NCBI RefSeq assembly: GCF_043290135.1
Contig: NC_134707.1
Coordinates: 85,392,447-85,456,446, forward strand
Reading direction: 5' to 3'
Length of the DNA stretch: 64,000 nucleotides
DNA from: Rhipicephalus microplus
Taxonomy: Eukaryota; Arthropoda; Arachnida; Ixodida; Ixodidae
The translations under genes were made by a program, and so were the position numbers. The notes under the pieces were generated by a model. The model saw only the letters and a list, made by a program, of their open reading frames with translations. It was not told where the DNA came from and did not search any database. This document shows, piece after piece, positions 33,748-45,686 of the stretch; positions within the stretch are counted from its first letter, which is position 1, and the number at the start of each line of letters is the position of its first letter.

Positions 33748-33759
33748 GACGAATCATTA

Positions 33760-35009
33760 GAGGTGACGCACTTTACCTACGAATGGGCTCGGGTTGCTTA
33801 ATTTGGCCGGTATTAAATGCGTTCTTTCTCTACAAAGCACTTAATATGGCAGTTATGACTACAGAACGACGAGGTACTACTCTGAATTAACCTATTGTCG
33901 TAAAGTGTAGATGGGCACTGCCGGAAAACGGTAACTGTGTCTGAAACAGTCACCACAATCGATAAATTGTTAGTTCCCGATAGTAGTGTTACTACCGGTA
34001 ACTGCTCAGTGTAAGTGAATAGGCTATACCATGGAGGAAGGAAAAACACAAGGAGGAAGCATGACGTCACGCACACAGCATTGGCAAGCCAACCCGTTTT
34101 GAAGCCATCAAAGTCGGCCCAACACGTGACCCTTTGCGCAAAATCACGCCACCAGCGAGACTTCACGATACTTCGTAGTATAGGGCGCCCGGTAGCTTTT
34201 AATCGAAACGCGCTGGTTCGGCGTAGACCGGCCTGCTTACGCAGGTAGTTCAAAGGCGGAACAGTACCGAGAGTACTACAACCTATATCGCAAGCTCGTA
34301 CGTTTTGATCACGTGTTGGGCAGACACAGTGGGCTTCACTCGTGTGACGTAATGCTCTCTCCTCTCTTTTTCCTCGTCCATGGGCTGTACCGTTTACCTG
34401 TAACTTACAATATAAGTACTAGCCTTCATAATGAAAGTCAGCCAATCTTTATTTCGACTGCACTGAAGCATAATTGTAGAAGAATATAAACATGACTTAG
34501 CTGCCTGTAACTTGTGTTTTCTATAACACTATACAGCACGTTTATTGTGCTCGAGCATAATACGAAACGGCAAATACCCGTTTACTGTGCGGATGTCAGA
34601 GCGCGTTAGAGAACATCGGATGCTCGGAACTTCCGCAGCCTTCCATTACGGCGTCCGTCATAACCACATCTTAGTTTTGGGACGTAGAAAACATATATTA
34701 TTATTGTTATTACGTGTATTGCACTGTCATCTGCTGTTTAGTTGCTCCTAGATGCGTGAGTTTTGTGGCGAAAGTTGATATTTTGTGTTTGTGACCTATA
34801 GTTTTTAGAATACGAGACTGTGCTGGTAACCTCCACATAAACTTTTAAGCTAAAGCTCCTTATTTTTGCTCTAAATAATAAAAGCGTAGTTTTTCACCTC
34901 GGTTAACGATTGCGTGAAAAACGTGTCCTGGTTGATTTACCTCGTTCAGTAAACTTCCTTCTAAGAATCCTTTGAACGACGAGCAAATTTATACTCCGAT
35001 ATTATATAT
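33760..35009. other. intergenic sequence before the LTR element
   Basis: 34615-34700 contains a plus-oriented SINE fragment ('ttacggcgtccgtcataacc', 'ttagttttgggacgt'). Frames at 33813-34253 on both strands have no recognised domain. Nothing else is supported. Confidence 0.5.
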
Positions 35010-35161
35010 TGCCACATTGAATATGCAGCGCCAAGAGAACAACGAAGAACACGCGCAGTGAGAGAAGAAGACGAGGTTCTCTTCCGATCAGTTTGCCAGT
35101 GTTCTGGTACAATCAAAATGAGTTTCCTGGATTCGACTGCTGCTGTTTCTGCATTGTGACA
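35010..35161 (+). repeat. 5' LTR, 152 bp
   Basis: It starts TGCCACATTGAATATGCAGC and ends GCATTGTGACA. It matches the two parts of the 3' LTR (40119-40203 and 45698-45761). At 152 bp it is short for a gypsy element. It includes GATCAGTTT, an initiator-like site that is a possible transcription start. Confidence 0.92.
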
Positions 35162-35162
35162 C

Positions 35163-35180
35163 TGGTGGAGGCGCTGGGTA
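35163..35180 (+). promoter_or_regulatory. primer-binding site candidate
   Basis: TGGTGGAGGCGCTGGGTA begins one base after the LTR. PBS sequences start with TGG to pair with the CCA end of a tRNA, which fits. I cannot assign the tRNA without a search. Confidence 0.65.
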
Positions 35181-35181
35181 C

Positions 35182-36539
35182 ATGTTCGGGACGCCTAACA
35201 GCCCCGCATCTGGTCAAGAAAGACTTCCGCGCATCGACACTCCAGTTCACCGCAGCAGCCGGCGCCTGTTAGGCCTCAGCCCGGAGTTTGGTCCATTGCC
35301 GGAAAGCGTGACTGTACCAGAAAGCATGACGGCGCCTGGAAGCACTGGCCCCAACATGTCCAGCCAAAGCACGACACAGGTGACTGTTTTGAACCCTCGA
35401 CTTCCGCCTAACTTCCACGGAAACGCATATGAGGATGCACATGACTGGCTCGAGGAATTCGAGCACACAGCGAATGTTAACGGTTGGAACACCACACAGA
35501 AGTTGGGCTACGTTTATTTTCCGCTTCAAGACGGAGCCCGAACATGGTTCACGAATCGCGTGTGGTCGTCTTGGGACGAGTTCCGGCAGAAGTTCCTCGA
35601 CACGTTCGCGAGCACTGAAAGACGAGAAATCGCACAGCGTCCTCTCGAGTCACGGATTCAGAAACCAAATGAATCCGTTACGATGTTTGTTGAGGACATG
35701 GCGCGGATATTTCGTCGAGTAGATCCTAATATGCCCGAAGCCAAAAGGTTAGCCACCTCATGCGGGGCATTAAGGAGCAGCTGTTCACTGGTCTCGTACG
35801 AAACCCGCCTACAAGTGTGGATTAATTCTCGAAGGAGGCGACATCTATCGAACGCGCACTGCATCTACGTAATCGCCAGTATAACCGCCCAACCCACAGT
35901 GCACCGATCAGCGTGGCAGCCACTACCACAGCAACAACACCCGACGAAGGTTTTTTGCGCCAACTAATACGAGAAATCGTACAAGAAGAGGTCAATAAAC
36001 TCGTCGCCAAACCGAATGACTGCGCGATCGCCTCAGTAACGGAAGTTGTACGCCAGGAGATCAGGCAAGCGCTCTCGCTTCCTGAGCCGAACATGAGCAC
36101 TCCCAGGGCAAGCTATGCAGACGTAGTCCACCGACAGCCAGCGAACGTGCCGACACCACATCAGTACCACCAGCAACATCCGCCGACAGCGCCTTGGTAC
36201 TACAGAGAAACTTCGATGCCGAGGCGGCCACCACTTCGCAAAACTGACATCTGGCGTACCCCTGATCATAGGGCCCTGTGCTTTCACTGTGGGAAAGCAG
36301 GCCACATCGTTCGGTATTGCCCGTATCGCGCCGCAGGGTACCAAGGGTTTCCTTCTACGGTTCCTCGGCGCCATTTCAACGGAACACCTGACGTCGACAC
36401 GAGTGTCATGACCCCGCGGGATGTTCCTCCTGGGTTTCGGTCACGCTCACCCTCTCCTGGGCGTTATTCTCCATCCTCTAGACGGAGCACCACTGACATG
36501 CCAAGAGGGAAATCTCCTAGTCCACGCCGGGGAAACTAA
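35182..36539 (+). pseudogene. gypsy gag, broken by a frameshift and a stop
   Basis: The first frame starts at ATG 35182, right after the PBS. It carries a retrotransposon gag core (NAYEDAHDWLEEFEHTANVN, then YFPLQDGARTWF and WDEFRQKFLDTF), which would form the particle shell. Near 35745 the reading frame shifts by one, and just after this the new frame has an in-frame TAA near 35822. From about 35825 the new frame is open to 36539 and contains the CCHC knuckle CFHCGKAGHIVRYC near 36280 and a basic serine/proline-rich end. So this copy cannot make complete Gag. The last two codons before its stop are part of a -1 frameshift signal. Confidence 0.85.
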
Positions 36540-39500
36540 AAGCAGTGATCTCAGGGGGGAAGGTTGCGAATCGTCGAAGTGCTGAAAATCCCCCATTACT
36601 GCCGAGCGACGAGAGACACATTTTCAATGAATCGACGAAAGATGGGATTGTTACTGCTGAAGTTGCAATTACGATTGACGGATATGACGTCATGGCATTG
36701 GTCGACACTGTCGCGGACTTCTCAATAATAAGTGAGAGTCTGGCAGACACGCTCAGAAAGTTTAGGATGGAATGGACAGGACCGCAGATTAGAGGAGCTG
36801 GAGGGCAGCTACTCACACCTACCGGAAAGTGCACCGCAAGAATGAAGATAGGGGATACATCCTTCGTCGCAACTTTTGTTATCCTTTCTGAGTGTTGCAA
36901 ACAGGCAATCTTGGGGATGGATTTCTTGCGTGAATATAGTGCCATCATCAATATTCCGGACGGTGTACTGATCTTTTCAGCGGATCAAAGCGCCGCACTA
37001 CACCGAAAACCCCTACGAGTCATTGACGATGTGACCGTACCTCCGTTATCGTGCCGCCTTGTTTCAGTCACGTGCAGTGAGCAGAATACTGGAGAAGGAA
37101 TTGCTGAACAAGTATTGACGCTCCTACTCTCTCGCGGTGTTGCAATTGCCAGAAGTATCGTCAATGTTGTGTGCGGTGAAGCAGAGGTTCTGTTGACGAA
37201 TTTTATCAACGAGCGACGACACAATCCACAGGGCACTACAGTTGCCTACTTCGACGAGATCACCGAAATCCGCGAGTGCTGTGTAGTACAACAGGACGAG
37301 CCGCAAGCCACGTCAGCCCCACCACATATTGACGTAAGCTCGGATTTGTCACCAGCGCAGAGACAGCGTCTAGTAGATCTTCTTCACCAGTTCAAAGACT
37401 GTTTTTCATCGACCTCGAGGGTCAGTCAAACGCCACTGACGAAGCATCGGATAATAACGGAGGAGACGGCAAGGTCAATACGACAGAACCCATACCGCGT
37501 AGCACCAAAAGAGCGTGAAGCAATCCAGGAACAAGTGAAGAAAATGCGCGATGATGACGTCATCCAGCCGTCAAGAAGTCCTTGGGCATCGCCGGTAGTG
37601 CTGGTTAAAAAGAAAGACGGAAGCTTGCGATTTTGTGTCGACTACCGCAAGCTGAACCGTGTGACAAAGAAATACGTATACCCATTACCGCGCATCGATG
37701 ATTCACTCGACAGGCTGAGGTATGCACGCTACTTTTCGTCAATGGACCTCAAAAGTGGTTATTTGCAATTTGAGGTCGACGAGCGAGATAGAGAAAAAAC
37801 GGCTTTTCTAACGCCTGACGGGCTTTATGAATTTAAAGTCTTGCCATTGGGATTGTGCTCAGCCCCCGAAACATTTCAGAGACTGATGGATACCGTTCTG
37901 TCAGGCCTTAAGCGGCAGACATGTCTGGTCTATCTGGACGACGTCATTGTTTTTTCAAAAACATTTGAGAAACACCTCAGCAGGCTGCTATCGGTATTCA
38001 GGGCAATAAGATCTGCCGGCCTGACACTGAAACCCGAGAAGTGTCATTTCGGTTTCAAGGAGCTTCAATTTTTAGGCCATGTGGTGAGCCATGAAGGTGT
38101 TCGACCTGATCCCGATAAGATTGCGGCCGTCAGAAAATTTCCGGTACCAAAAGACAAGAAAGCAGTCAGGCGTTTCCTTGGCCTATGCGCATACTACTGA
38201 AGGTTTATTGCCAATTTCTCCCACATAGCCTCGCCGTTAACACGACTCACAAGAGAAGACGTTTCGTTCACATGGGGCGACGATCAACAGGTGGCATTTG
38301 ACGATCTCCGACAACGCCTGCAGACTCCGCCTGTGCTTGCTCACTTTGATCAGGATGCTCCTACCATGGTCCATATAGATGCCAGCAACGTGGTTTTAGG
38401 CGCTGTACTCGTCCAGTGGCAAGACTCAGCTGAGCGTGTGATCGCATATGCTAGTAGGACGCTTTCCCGCGCCGAGTCCAACTACTCCACAACGGAAAAA
38501 GAGTGTCTTGCTGTCGTATGGGCGGTTATGAAGTTTCGTCCGTACCTCTATGGTCGTTCCTTCCACGTAGTCAGCGACCGTCATTCCCTATGCTGGCTGA
38601 CCAACTTGAGAGACCCGTCTGGTCGGTTCGCACGGTGGAGCTTACGCCTTCAAGAGTTTGATATGACGGTCGTGTATAAGTCCGGACGGCAGCACGCCGA
38701 CGCCGATTGCTTATCAAGGTCACCGATAAAGCGCGACGATGACACAGACGATGAGAGCATGGCGTTTGTAGGAGTCGTTGACACCACTACGATTTCGTGC
38801 AAGCAGAAAGAAGACAGTGAGTTGCTTCCTCTTATTGAATTTTTGAATGGCCGGACAACAACCGTCCCTAGAAGATTTGCAAGGAGCTTGCCGTCATTCT
38901 GCTTACGTAGTGGTGTTCTCTATAAGAAGAACTTTTCCCCCAGAGGAAGCACCCACCTACTTGTCGTTCCGACGTCACTTCGTGAGGAGATACTTTGTGC
39001 TTGCCACGATGAGCCAACGTCTGGTCATCTCGGATACACACGCACATTGGCCAGAATCCAACAGAAATACTACTGGCCAAGACTTCCAGCTATTGTGAAG
39101 CATTACGTGCGCACGTGCCTCTATTGCCAACGACGAAAATCGCCACCGTTAAAACCAGCCGGACTATTACAACCAATTCAAGTGCTCACGGTACCTTTTG
39201 CCCAAATTGGAATGGATCTCCTTGGACCATATCCGACTTCCCATGCTGGCAACAAGTGGGTAATAGTCACCACTGATTATCTTACGCGCTATGCGGAAAC
39301 AAAGGCTTTGTCAAGTGGCACCGCCGTTGAAACCGCACGATTCTTCGCAGAATATCTCGTCCTGAGGCACGGTGCTCCAACAATCATAATAACGGATCGA
39401 GGTGCCGCTTTCACAGCCACGCTCCTGAAGACAGTGCTTGAGCTCAGTGGAACAGCTCATCGGAAAACCACTTCCTATAATCCACAAACCAACGGCTTAA

Positions 39501-40081
39501 CAGAACGCCTCAACAAGACTCTTGCCGACATGTTGAGTATGTACGTTGACGTGGATCACAAGAAATGGGACGACATTCTACCGTACATCACGTTCGCCTA
39601 TAATACAGCGCAGCAAGAAACTACACGAAGAACGCCGTTCAGTCTCCTTCATGGCCGTGAAGTGACGAAGGTGCTTGACGCCATGTTACTGCACGACTGC
39701 AATGACATCGATTTGCACGCTGCATCATTTACCCAACAAGCAGAAGAAGCGAGGCAGCTTGCACGCGTCCGAATCACCCAGCAGCAAAATTATGACGCCC
39801 AACGTTATAATCTGCGACACCGACATGTCGTCTATCGGGCCGGCGACAAAGTCTGGGTATGGAGTCCTATCCGCCGCCGGGGACTGTCCGAAAAATTGCT
39901 GAAGAAGTATTTTGGCCCCTACACAGTTTTACAACGCCTGAGCGACGTTAATTACGTGGTCGTTCCTGACAGCCCCTTGACAACTCGCCAGCAAAAACTA
40001 GAAATCGTGCACGTTGTGCGAATGAAGCCCTATCTTTTCGGGCTGATTTACACCATACATCTACTCCACCGTCTTTTGTAG
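36521..40081 (+). pseudogene. gypsy pol: protease, RT, RNase H, integrase; one premature stop
   Basis: The frame is -1 to gag. The protease active site reads DTVA at 36704-36715 where the family has D[TS]GA, a glycine loss expected to inactivate it. Reverse transcriptase follows (SPWASPVVLVKKKDGSLRFC, MDLKSGY, LPLGLCSAP, catalytic YLDD). A TGA at 38198-38200 interrupts the frame after CAYY where an arginine is usual, consistent with a CGA-to-TGA change. In the same frame RNase H (HIDASNVVLGAVL, TTEKECLAVVWA, SDRHSL) and integrase (HHCC finger around 39000-39130, then catalytic D, D and E in MDLLGPYP, ITDRGAAF and NGLTERLN) remain open to 40081. A GPY/F-like module ends the protein and no chromodomain is seen. 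Confidence 0.9.
36530..36602 (+). promoter_or_regulatory. -1 programmed ribosomal frameshift signal at gag/pol junction
   Basis: GGGAAAC (36530-36536) is a canonical X-XXY-YYZ slippery heptamer. It is read in the gag frame as G-GGA-AAC and is directly followed by the gag TAA stop. Slipping back one base enters the pol frame, which is open from 36521. After a 5-base spacer (36537-36541) the sequence folds: 36542-36549 pairs with 36595-36602 (8 pairs, one G-U), and after a 4-base bulge 36554-36558 (GGGGG) pairs with 36590-36594 (CCCCC). Spacer length and stem strength are as in known -1 signals. Seen by hand, not tested. Confidence 0.8.
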
Positions 40082-40105
40082 AAGAGCATCGGGACGCTGC
40101 TCTCT

Positions 40106-40118
40106 GGAGGGGGGCAAA
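40106..40118 (+). promoter_or_regulatory. polypurine tract
   Basis: GGAGGGGGGCAAA lies directly before the 3' LTR. This is the expected primer site for plus-strand DNA synthesis. Confidence 0.85.
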
Positions 40119-40203
40119 TGCCACATTGAATATGCAGCGTGAAGAGGACAACGAAGAACACGCGCAGCGAGAGAAGACGAGGTTCTCTTCCGATCAGTTT
40201 GCC
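40119..40203 (+). repeat. 3' LTR, first part
   Basis: It matches the 5' LTR from TGCCACATTG to the LINE insertion point. It ends in ATCAGTTTGCC (40193-40203), the left copy of the LINE target-site duplication. Confidence 0.92.
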
Positions 40204-40373
40204 CGGTTGCAACGCGTGCCTGGAACGCTCGAACACGCAAGTAGCTGGTCGTGCTTGCTCTAGGGTTTTAGCCTAAGTTTGTGTAGTGGCTGAGGTTTCT
40301 TTGTCTTTATTAGGTGTTGCTATAGTGCTTTTACAGCTAAGTAAGCGCTTTTAGCGCTAGAAAGATCACTTAG

Positions 40374-41795
40374 ATGCAGTTTTCTTCACCTGGACCAGGG
40401 GCTTGCCTCTGGTCTGCTTCACTTCCGCCACAGGAAATACCAGTGGATCAGTTTCTACGCAACGGCATTCCTGCAGTTCCTGTGGCCCTCGTCCCTAGCA
40501 ATGACGGCTTCATTCGGATGAAGAATCCGAAAGTGATCGAGGCGGAGCTTAGAGCTGCGACGTCTCACTTTCACAGCATCACAGAGGTCCGCCAGTTCGG
40601 CAGAGGTGGTATTTTATGTTTTTCATCTGATCAGCTCTGTGTCCAAGACCTATTGAAGTGCTCAAGTTTCGCGACCAATCCGGTGAGCGCCTTTATTCCC
40701 CCGCATCTGGCATGTGTGAAAGGTATTGTTCGCGGTGTCGATGTTAACTTGACACCGTCTGAGGTATTAGAGATGTTTTCCGTGACTGGTGCTATTTCCG
40801 TTTATAGGTGTGCACGACTAGTAGAGAAGCAGAAGACGCCGACTGAGTCGGTAATTGTAACCTTTGCTGGAGCGAATCTCCCAAGCGAAATCAAGGCATG
40901 GCCACTAATATACAGAGTGGAACCGCTATCACCGCGACCACTCCAGTGTACGAAGTGCTGGCGATACGGTCACACTATTAAAGGATGCAGGTCAGAACTC
41001 AGATGCCGAGTGTGTGGTGACAACCACGAAACAAATTACTGCAAAGCTAAAGAAGAGAAATGTTGTCTCTGCAACGAACAACACTGTGCAGATAATCCTG
41101 ATTGTTCAGCAAAGGCTCGAGAAATGCAAATTCTTGAAATTATAGGGCGTAGGCGCTGTTCTCGACGAGAAGCCCTAGCGGAAATACAGACTAGAACTCA
41201 GGGGTATGCCAGTGTTGCAGCACGACATCTCTCGGAAATAAATGGGCCGATTTCCCTGAATATAGCGGAGGCCATAGTAAAGGCTCTAGAAAAAGCCATG
41301 GAACGACTGACTTCTAACCTTTGCGATTCTCTATCTCAAATTTTGGCTAACCAGATGACTCGCATATTTGGTACAACGGGAAAGTCAGGCCTAGAATCCC
41401 AACATGTTGAGAGTTCACGACCAATAGCTGACGGTGAATCTGAAACTGCGCCATCGTATTATCCGCCCGCAGGAGCCTCTGCAATAGGCGTCCACAGCCA
41501 AAATGAGGAATTTGAAACCGCACCATCGTATTCTCCGTCTACAGCACACTCTGCAGTAGATATACAAAGTGTAAGTGAGGACAAAGCTGCATATACAATA
41601 GATTCCGATGACAGGGATTTGGACCCTAGGTCTCTGAAGAGATCTAGATCCCCTGTGTCAAGGAAAACTAACTCACCGAAACAAACAAAGAACAAAAAGT
41701 ATCTGAAAGAAAAGGAGAGCCTTTCAAAGAGGGATTTCTTGAAAGAAAGCATTCTAGAAAAAGCTATAGCGGAAGCAGCTCTTTCGAAACCATAG
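40374..41795 (+). CDS. LINE ORF1: nucleic-acid-binding protein with three zinc knuckles
   Basis: It is a 473-residue open frame starting at an ATG 170 bases into the element. After an N-terminal region that resembles an RNA-recognition fold (not confirmed), three knuckles follow near residues 190-235: CTKCWRYGHTIKGC, CRVCGDNHETNYC and CCLCNEQHCADNPDC. The C-terminal third is serine-rich and ends in basic stretches. It would coat element RNA. It is still intact although ORF2 is broken, which could be chance or could reflect a recent loss. It differs clearly from the ORF1 at 24359, so the two LINEs are different families. Confidence 0.85.
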   Translation: MQFSSPGPGACLWSASLPPQEIPVDQFLRNGIPAVPVALVPSNDGFIRMKNPKVIEAELRAATSHFHSITEVRQFGRGGILCFSSDQLCVQDLLKCSSFATNPVSAFIPPHLACVKGIVRGVDVNLTPSEVLEMFSVTGAISVYRCARLVEKQKTPTESVIVTFAGANLPSEIKAWPLIYRVEPLSPRPLQCTKCWRYGHTIKGCRSELRCRVCGDNHETNYCKAKEEKCCLCNEQHCADNPDCSAKAREMQILEIIGRRRCSRREALAEIQTRTQGYASVAARHLSEINGPISLNIAEAIVKALEKAMERLTSNLCDSLSQILANQMTRIFGTTGKSGLESQHVESSRPIADGESETAPSYYPPAGASAIGVHSQNEEFETAPSYSPSTAHSAVDIQSVSEDKAAYTIDSDDRDLDPRSLKRSRSPVSRKTNSPKQTKNKKYLKEKESLSKRDFLKESILEKAIAEAALSKP

Positions 41796-41797
41796 GG

Positions 41798-44700
41798 TCG
41801 CTTAAGATTCTCCATTGGAATTGCCGATCAATCCATTCTGCATCTACGGATTTGGTATACTTGACTTTTAAATTCACTCCTGATATTATAGCATTACAAG
41901 AGACATGGCTATCTGTACATAATTTGTTCAATTTAAATAACTTCCAATCTTTTCGACTAGACCGTCCATCGAGAGGTGGGGGTCTAGCTCTTTTTATTAA
42001 TAATAGAATTAGTATGAAAGTCAAATGCTCATACAAACATATGTCACCAGAATGCGAAATTTTGGCAGTAGACATTCCACTGCCCAACTGCACTCCTTTC
42101 ACTTTAGTTAATATGTATTTTCCAGATGGAGTTCAAGACACACAAAGTTTGGATCTAGCTACAAAATCGTGGTGCAAATACAAAGTTTTCGTTGGAGACT
42201 TTAATTCCCACCACACGAGCTGGGGTTTTAGAACTGATCTTAGTGGGAAACGCTTGTGGGAGTGGACAATGGCTAAGGACCTGACGTGCCTCAACGTCAG
42301 AACCTCCACATTTATTCGTAATCACTCCAGGTCGGCCTCAGATTTAAGTTTTGTCAGTTTAGCCATTACTACTTCTTCTTGGAAAGCGCTGGACTGTGGC
42401 ACCAACAGGGACCACTTACCGATAAGTTTTGAAATTTCTTGTCCGATAATTCCATCTTGTTCAAATGTAAGACTATTTGTATATTACACTAAATTTAGGA
42501 ATGACCTGAAGTCAGCATTGGCTTTTCACTCGGAAGAGAGCGATGATAAAAAAGCACTGAAAATAAACGCAGCCATTAAAAGATCCTACAAAAGAGCCGA
42601 ATTTACTGTTGAATCCACAAAAAGAGTATATCGCCGTTGGTGGAATGATGAATGTACAAGAGAGCACCGACGACGTCAGGCAGCTTGGAAGCAGCTCTTA
42701 CATAATCAATCCCCCCAAAACTGGGCCGATTATAAATTCATTGCTGCGGGCTTTAAAAGAACGGTAGCTCAAGCTAAACAAGAATATGACAGAAGACATT
42801 ATGAATACCTGTCGAAGCCTAAACATATGAAAGCACTGTTCCGATATATGAGAGCTCGGAAAATCTTGCCATCACCAGTTAATGTAGCTTGTGATAATCT
42901 GTCAGCACAAGAAATGACCACTACCTTAGAGGCAATCGGTAAAGGTCTTGAAAGCAGATTCACTTCAGTAGTGCCAAACAACTGGCACAAGTCTACGACA
43001 AAGTCTGACTTTGAAGAAGTGACACAGACTGAAGTATCCAACGTGATTAAACATTTACCCTGTGCATCTCCTGGCCCAGATGGAATCACAGTACCCATGA
43101 TTAAAATTCTGTTCAATTTATTGCCTCGAGACGTCGCCAATGTTATTATCTACTCCTTAAAAAACTCATGGGTGCCGCAGGATTGGAGGATAGCAAAGGT
43201 GATTCCTATACTAAAAAAGCCAGGAGTAGGATTTACAGTCGATAATATCAGACCCATCTTCTAACATCTAGCATGGTCAAACTAGTACAGAGTACCCTAC
43301 ATGGCCGAATAAGTATCTGGATGGCAGACAATTTAGTACTAAAACCGAACCAAATCGGTTTTCGTAGTGATTTCTCTATTTGGTGTGCCCATGCTGATTT
43401 AGAGAGCCGAATACAGCTCGCGCGTAAAAGAAGGCAATACGCTGCTTTAGTAACGCTTGACATAGCCAAGGCGTATGACAGTGTGGAGCACTTCATATTG
43501 TTAAATACGCTAGAGATATTGAACTTCCCACAATATTTTATTGAGTGGGTGGCAGAATTCTTAAAATCAAGAGAATTCTACTGCGTCAAGGATGGATGTT
43601 CCTCATCTAGATTTAAACAAACGCGCGGAGTTCCCCAAGGAGCAGTCTTATCTCCAATATTATTTAATGCTTTAATGAGCACAATTCTAACAGATCAAGA
43701 AGTTACTGTCTACATTTATGCTGATGACATCGCACTCTTTGCTGCTGACTATGGTATTTACTCACTACAACCTCAATTACAAAGATATATTAACATGATA
43801 GAAATTTGGTTGCAGTCGATTTTGTTATCGTTAAATGTCAACAAAAGCGCGCTCATGGCGTTCCCGCTTGCAGAACCAATTTCAATTTCAATTCTATATA
43901 AACAGGAACCCATCCAGCAAGTAGACTCTATAAAATATTTGGGAATCATTTATAATGACAAACTTAACTGAAGTCCACACATAGAGTATATAACTACCAA
44001 AGCACAGCGGGCTTCAGGCTTACTACACAAGCTAAGTAACCGGAAATATGGGTTACGGAGGCACACCTTGATGAAGTTGTACAAGATTTATATGCGCCCC
44101 ATCATAGAATTCAGCTGCATATTATTATCGGGTGGCCCTGCTTATAAAACGAAACCTCTAGTTGTCTTGGAGCGAGAAGCACTGCGAATGTGTCTGGGAC
44201 TCCCTAGATTTGCGGCTATCAACGTACTGTACCAGGAAGCGCGCCTGCCTACACTACTTTGTCGATTTCGAATTTTGACCGTACAAGCATTTTTAAAATT
44301 TTATAGCTTACCGGCAAGAAGATCTCAATATGCTTTTATCGCAAACCCAGACGCCTTTTTTCTTGCTCATTGGCCACGGTTTCACACACCTCAGATAATG
44401 TTTGTACAAAAAAAAACTACAAAGTATAAATGTTAACATTACAAATGTAATTGAGACTAATGACTCGAATTGTCATGTTATTATTGAGTATGATGATATA
44501 TTCCCCCAAAACGCCAAATTACAATCTAGCAAATTTTTAAATAACATATTATTAGATTACTTGGAGCATGCAGAAACTAAAAATATAATAGCCACAGATG
44601 CTTCCGTAAATAATCAAAAGGCAGGTGTAGGCATTGCCTCTAATTCGCTTGACTGGTCCTTTTCAGTGAGACTGCCTGATTTTACTCCAGTTTTTGAAGC

Positions 44701-45468
44701 GGAGCTCTTGGCGATTATTTTAGCTCTTCGAAAACTTCCATCAAATCAAAACAACGCAGTCATAATGACGGATTCTCTTTCAGTTTGTGCAGCTCTGACA
44801 GCTTCAGAGAACTCTCGAATTCTAAGCACATTCAAAACATTAGTACCCCCGCAGTTGAGACTCCTGAGATTACTATGGGTTCCGGGACACTGTGGATTAA
44901 GATTAAATGAATTGGCCGATTCCTTAGCACGAGCCGCACTTGAAGGGCCAGTTTTGTCTATACTACCAGATGTTGAATATATCACGGCAATAAGATATCG
45001 AAAATCAGCAATCTCCACTGATACGATAGAAAAAGTAACTACATGAACAGACTATAACCACCTCATGTTTCCATGGCAACCCCACTGGAGTCAGTCCAGA
45101 AAGCTCGAAGTCTTAATTACTAAATTTCGATGTCGTGTCCCCCCCCCCCCTAAACCTATATCTACACAGAGCTGGTCAGACAACATCACCCCTCTGCGCA
45201 TTCTGCGGAGAAATGGAATCACTAGATCATTATTTTTTTGTATTGTCGCTGCTACGGTATACTTAGATAAAGGTTACTAGTTATGCCATTTAGGAAAATA
45301 GGCCTTAGATTGACGATGGAAACGGCGCTAAGTTTTGGTGCCTCAGTTTTGGGACCTTTCCACAAGGATGCTTTCAATGCCGTTTGCGATTATATTCAGG
45401 CAACCAAGCGTATACCTTTGTGGTCTTCAATCAAAAAAAAATATTTATTACTCCCCAGGGCAGAGTGA
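41798..45468 (+). pseudogene. LINE ORF2 (endonuclease, RT, RNase H) with several breaks
   Basis: The frame is open from before the ORF1 stop (ILHWNCRSIHS), so ORF2 overlaps or abuts ORF1. Endonuclease motifs: IIALQETWL, VGDFNSHHTSWG, RDHLPISF. Polymerase motifs: SPGPDGITVPMI, then after a frameshift between 43264 and 43273 GVPQGAVLSPILFN and catalytic YADD near 43720. A TGA at 43969-43971 replaces a probable tryptophan. Another frameshift lies near 44400-44436 at an A run. RNase H follows (ATDASVNNQKAG, FEAELLAI, MTDSLSV, VPGHCGLRLNELAD). A TGA near 45046 and a shift at the C10 run near 45140-45149 break the end, which stops at 45468. Confidence 0.88.
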
Positions 45469-45686
45469 AATAAACGCGGCTGAGTAGTAATCATAACACC
45501 TCAAATCTCAAAATTGCTCAATCTGATTTTTTTTTCGTTTGCTCTTTTTATGTTTTTTTTATTTTTACATTAGTCTTATTATAATACCAATTCATTACAC
45601 ATAGTTAAAATGATCACATAAAAACTGCACTACACTTTCTTGGCCAATCCCCCTGAGTGGGTATGAGCCAACATACCAGGGAAACA

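Larger units (their letters stand above)
40204..45686 (+). mobile_element. decayed LINE (I-like, with RNase H) inserted in the 3' LTR, 5.48 kb
   Basis: The LTR sequence ATCAGTTTGCC appears at both ends (40193-40203 and 45687-45697), an 11-bp target-site duplication the same length as that of the LINE at 20535. A 5' UTR of about 170 bases precedes an intact ORF1. ORF2 has all domains but several stops and frameshifts. The 3' end lacks a long poly-A and reads 'acataccagggaaaca'. It is full length but cannot move by itself. Confidence 0.9.
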
